64,000 nucleotides of DNA, taken from Ampullaceana balthica (lineage: Eukaryota > Mollusca > Gastropoda > Lymnaeidae). Positions 60,364 to 64,000 of the stretch are shown in pieces. Under the pieces are notes generated by a model. That model was given only the letters and a program-made list of their open reading frames with translations, searched no databases and was not told the origin of the DNA. How positions within the stretch are numbered: position 1 is the stretch's first letter; each line of letters starts with the position of its first letter. Location of the stretch: positions 434,556-498,555 of the forward strand of contig CALYLW010000177.1 of NCBI GenBank assembly GCA_944989445.1, written 5' to 3'. Made by a program: the position numbers and the translations under genes.

Positions 60364-61028
60364 TGGGGAGTCAAAAGTCCGGCCCGCAGGTCAAATGCTG
60401 CCCGCGATAACATTTTTACTAGCCCGTTGCCTCAAGTTAAAATAATAAATTGACTCTTGAATTTTTTTCTGTTTAGAATAAATTACATTTATACGAAAAG
60501 ACGAAACTGTGTGATGTTTTGAGTACGATGATGGCAAAAATTTAGGAAATATTAATGTTTACTAATGTGGATATTGAATACAAAAAGCTGATGGCGTTAT
60601 GTGCCGTAATTTGTACGAAATTCTGTGACGTTCGATCGCTAAAATAAGAGAATTAATATTGATTACTGTCACCAAATCGAAAAGGTAATGAATGGTGCTC
60701 AAAATGGTAAGACAAATTATTTCAATAACAATTTTAAAACATTATTTTAGGCTAGGGCTTTATTTGAACGCCTTTTATTTATTTCTAGATATTTAGTTAT
60801 TTAGGATAAAATTTAAAAAATTTATATTCTATAACATGGCCACTATTTATCTATTTTCGCTGAGTGATTACGATATTTATAAAGTCACAAAAATCGCGAT
60901 AGCATTTTCCCTTCTTTCACACAAAATATCACGCTTTTCATTTATAAATTGCAAAACAGACAAAAATAGCTACATAATTAAATAGCCTGTAAGCTTAAAG
61001 TATGCCTATTTAGTTAATTATCTTAATA

Positions 61029-61330
61029 CTAGCTACGAACCGCGGTGTAACATACGCCGCAGACTTGCTCATAGATATTGAAAAGAACTGCCGGACACAA
61101 ACAGCTGCACGAAGAAATGAAAAAAACGCGAGTGAACGTAGGGGGGGGGGAACAGCCGACGCATTGATGATCTCGAGACATGCCCACTGCGGTCGTTGTT
61201 ACCTGCCCCCCACCCTGCAGCACCCTCGCTTGCCAACCATAAACTGTGATTGGTCTACCTAGCCAGGGTCATTCGTCATGCTTATCTGCTCTCGTCTTGT
61301 GCTTGTCCTAATTTCTGGTGAATTATTATT
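61029..61330 (-). mobile_element. Helitron B variant, first of two adjacent copies
   Basis: CTAG at 61029-61032, CCGCGGTGTAACATACGCC hairpin region, ACTTGCTCATAG, and a shortened interior ending near 61330 with TCATTCGTCATGC and CTAATTTCTGGTGAATTA. The 5' end differs from the main family B. Confidence 0.65.
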
Positions 61331-61334
61331 TTAA

Positions 61335-61590
61335 CTAGATACGATCCGCAGCGTAGCATACGCCGCAGACTTGCTCATAGATAGTGCAAAGAAAGTGGGG
61401 TGGGGAGATAGAGAAAACGGACACACACAGCAGCGCGAAAAAATGCGAACAACGCGAGTGAACGCAAGACGCATTGTTGGTCTCGAGACATGCACCCTCC
61501 TCCTGCATCACAAAAGGGGGGGTCATTCGTCATGCTTGCTTGCTCACGTTGTCATGTGCTTCTCCTAATTTCTGACTAATTACATATATA
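61335..61590 (-). mobile_element. Helitron B variant, second of two adjacent copies
   Basis: CTAG at 61335-61338, CAGCGTAGCATACGCCG hairpin, and the same shortened interior ending CTAATTTCTGACTAATTA near 61585. Same orientation as the preceding copy. A (TA)n tract follows to about 61650. Confidence 0.65.
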
Positions 61591-61595
61591 TATAT

Positions 61596-61653
<58 letters not shown>

Positions 61654-61772
61654 TCTTACATATTTTTTCTTCATGGAATACGGCCCTCTATACTAATAGT
61701 TTGGAAATCCCTGCTGTAAAGCCATATAAACTCCATTGCTCAGGCAGTGAGAAAGTTGCGTACTTTCTAGAA

Positions 61773-63240
61773 CAGTGGTGGTGAACCTTTTTGGGAGTGC
61801 GTGCCAAAACTTCAGCTGAAACCCACATATTGATAGCAAAGTGCCAACACTCCAAATAAACCCGAAAATGGGGCTTTGGCTTGGAAAAAAAACAAATTTG
61901 TCTCCTGACTAAAAGAAAAATACTACGTTTTCAACCATGCAAAAAAACTTTTTTTTTCAGGAGATAGATTGGCTTGTCGTAATTAATTGGATTTTTGCTG
62001 TTGTGTACGTAATGATAATTGTCTAACACATTGCAGCACTCAATTTATCTTTCAGTCCGTTTCTTGTGCCCCATTTTCAAAAATTCGAAGCTGACAACAG
62101 CTAATCACACAAAAGATGATTCAAACAAAGTAAGAATAGTATCCCCATGTGTTTTCATAGATTTAAACTTAATTAGCAGAGAATTCCACGCTTTGAAAAT
62201 TCATTTTCATAACTGTCAATTGTGCTGTCATGTGTGATCTCTTTACACGCTATCTTCTCAAATGTTGCAAGCAGGTCAGAGAATTTTCTTTTCCACGCAG
62301 AGCTTTCTTGAAATTCCAATAGCTCCATTTCTAGATTTTCCATATATAATCATTGTAAGCAAGAAAGATCATGATCTATAAATTTATATTTATTTTTAGA
62401 AGTAAGAAAACACATGTTGTTTTTTTCCTATCCGACAGAACTGTAGAAACCTGTCTTTAAAATGTTCTTTTGCAGCAGTTACGATGCTCGAAATTTCCTT
62501 TTAGATTTCTTTCGTGATTGTTTGAAAATTGTGTAGAATTTTCTAGATGCATCTTTACATTTGGAAAATATTTTAGCTGCCCACTTGCAAAATCTCTTTC
62601 AAAAGCATACAGTTTTCTATCAAATGTTCTTATATTGCAAAACATCTGCCGTTTTCCCAAAGCCTTGCTGTTGCTTGTTCAGTACATTGAATTGTTGTGT
62701 AAAATCTGTTTTTAAAAAACATAACGTCAGACCATATCAGTGACATATGGCTAATCCTGCGAATTTTCATTGAAAAATAGCCTAATTTCATCCAAGCAGC
62801 TTAAAAATCTATTTAAAACCAGTCCTGTCCTTAACTATAGGACGCTACTGTACACAAGAAAAGTGTCATACTGTGTTTGAACCTCATCAAGAATTGCTTG
62901 AAATTATCGAAAATTAAGAGCTCGAGCCATTATGCAGTTCACAATTTTGGTGACATCTTTGAGAAAATCGTGTAAAATTTTGCAGCTGTCCCGGACACAA
63001 AAATATTCTTGGTGAATGAAAAAATGAAACTGAATAACTGTATATTTTTTCTTCTTTACAAAGAAATGCATGAAACCAGAAGTTATTCATAAAATGCAAG
63101 GTGAATCATCACTGACATTGTAAATACCTATTCCATGTGGTCTTTCGGACAAAGATGCCAATTTAACCAGCACTTCTCTCATTGTTTCATCAATAGCATT
63201 GCGCAAAATTATTGCTTGCCTTGAATGGTTATTTATATAT
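61773..63240 (-). pseudogene. hAT transposase relic (GTF2IRD2/ZBED-like type)
   Basis: The + strand end CAGTGGTGGTGAACCTTTTT (61773) is a hAT-type terminus, preceded by TTCTAGAA. The minus strand from about 63240 to 62450 reads, in broken frames, like the central and C-terminal hAT transposase domain: IVNCIMARALNFR (about 62910-62950), and KLYAFERDFASGQLKYFPNV (about 62560-62620). Stops and frameshifts are frequent. It lies beyond gene 2 exon 5, probably within an intron. Confidence 0.65.
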
Positions 63241-63424
63241 GCGCTTTCATTCAAGCACATTGAGTAACAGGCTGCAACAAATATATGAAAAAAGAGGACA
63301 GGCAGTGTTCAGAGGCAATTAAATCGTTATTAAACACTCACTCATGCAACATCACAATATCACAAATCAGAAAGCAAAACCACCAAAAAAGCAATAAATT
63401 GGTGGGAAAATAACCAAAATTTAA

Positions 63425-63940
63425 AAAAAGGTAAAAAACAAGTTTGTGGCTATAAATCCTTTATAAAGGAGACATAACTAAAAGAATGTTCATTATAATA
63501 CGCAGCGCAAGACAATCCAAAAATACAAAATTTTAGTTAAGTCTCGTAAAACATGTTAAATATAATGCGCACCAATCAGGAATATATTTTTTAAAAGTAT
63601 TGTCAATATAATTCGCACCGAATCGCGCAAAAGAAAAGTACTAAAAAGGTCGTTCAATATAATACGCACCGCGACACTCAATCTCAAAAAGTAACATGAT
63701 ACATGGAGATCAATAAAATAATCTAAAATTTCAATAATTTAATTACAGTACATGCGATCGATCTGAAATTGTGATTCATCATTTTTATCATCGGCACAAA
63801 ATAGCCTTCAAAATTTCAGCTCGCTAGCTCATGAGGAAGTGGGTGAAAAATCGATCCAAAGTTTTTTCGGCAAAAAATCAAGCAAGCAAGAGCTCAAACA
63901 GACAACACAAGTGAACATAAAGGATTTAAAAAGACGAGAT
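63425..63940 (-). repeat. Repeat A, (TTGC)n subfamily, full length
   Basis: Minus-strand copy: GTTTGTGGCTATAAATCC at 63440, GCGCAAGACAATCC and several AATATAATACGCACCG-type subrepeats, the ACATGCGATCGATCTGAAAT core, AAGCAAGCAAG near 63885, and ATAAAGGATTTAAAAAG end. Very similar to 46268-46765. Confidence 0.8.
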
Positions 63941-64000
63941 ACTTTTTAAAAAGCAAACAAACTTGCCGCCATTATCCGTTAGGAAGGCCAGGGCCGACTG

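Larger units (their letters stand above)
60364..61717. mobile_element. Probable hAT-like element with CCGGCCCGC termini
   Basis: The left part (CTGGGGAGTCAAAAGTCCGG, then CCCGCAGGTCAAATG) and the right part (ATACGGCCCTCTATAC, then GTTTGGAAATCCCTGCT) resemble the two ends of hAT elements of the 'GGCCCGC...GTTTGACACCCCTG' type. No transposase could be read. Two Helitron B copies are nested inside. Confidence 0.5.

Noticed and set aside
62019..62237. 72-codon + strand ORF as a further gene 2 exon
   Set aside because: Preceded by TTTCAG-like sequence, but the translation has no FTP or EGF features and the area is a hAT relic on the other strand.

Overview
The window looks like nuclear DNA of an invertebrate metazoan. 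A spiralian, probably a gastropod mollusc, is the best guess; this is inferred from gene style and repeat content, since no species-diagnostic sequence was available to me. It is AT-rich, its genes have many short exons with GT/AG introns, and about half of it is recognisable or probable transposon sequence.

The protein-coding content is a tandem pair of paralogous receptor-type protein tyrosine phosphatase (RPTP) genes on the + strand. Gene 1 (3549-30388) can be read completely: 28 coding exons whose phases all agree give a 1366-residue type I membrane protein. It has a signal peptide, an EGF-like module, two tandem fucolectin/F5-8C-like (FTP-type) lectin domains, about seven further EGF-like modules, one transmembrane helix, a phosphatase domain D1 with an intact WPD loop and HCSAGVGRTG P-loop, a degenerate D2 without the P-loop arginine, and a C-terminal Tyr-Ala-Asn tail like that of vertebrate RPTP-alpha. 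Gene 2 (44050-59528, running off the right edge) repeats the first five coding exons with the same intron phases; its third coding intron has grown from 290 bp in gene 1 to 12.6 kb.

Layout: 1-3.5 kb, a Helitron end and a long-TIR DNA transposon; 3.5-30.4 kb, gene 1 with transposons in its introns (LINE tails, a pogo-like element holding nested Helitron and SINE copies, hAT-like MITEs); 30.4-44 kb, intergenic, with a ~5 kb decayed autonomous Helitron, its deletion derivatives, a complete 790-bp non-autonomous Helitron, tRNA-derived SINEs and a LINE reverse-transcriptase fragment; 44-59.5 kb, gene 2 with its giant intron (Penelope-like relic with a hammerhead-ribozyme motif, hAT relic, gag-only LTR-element relic, tandem microsatellite-bearing repeats); 59.5-64 kb, hAT-like relics.

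The most interesting points are the RPTP pair with its lectin-plus-EGF ectodomain and possible Grb2-type tail, the hammerhead motif, a SINE and a LINE sharing the same 3' hairpin, a Helitron family with a built-in tRNA-like module, and a dispersed ~500-bp repeat whose internal microsatellite differs between subfamilies.
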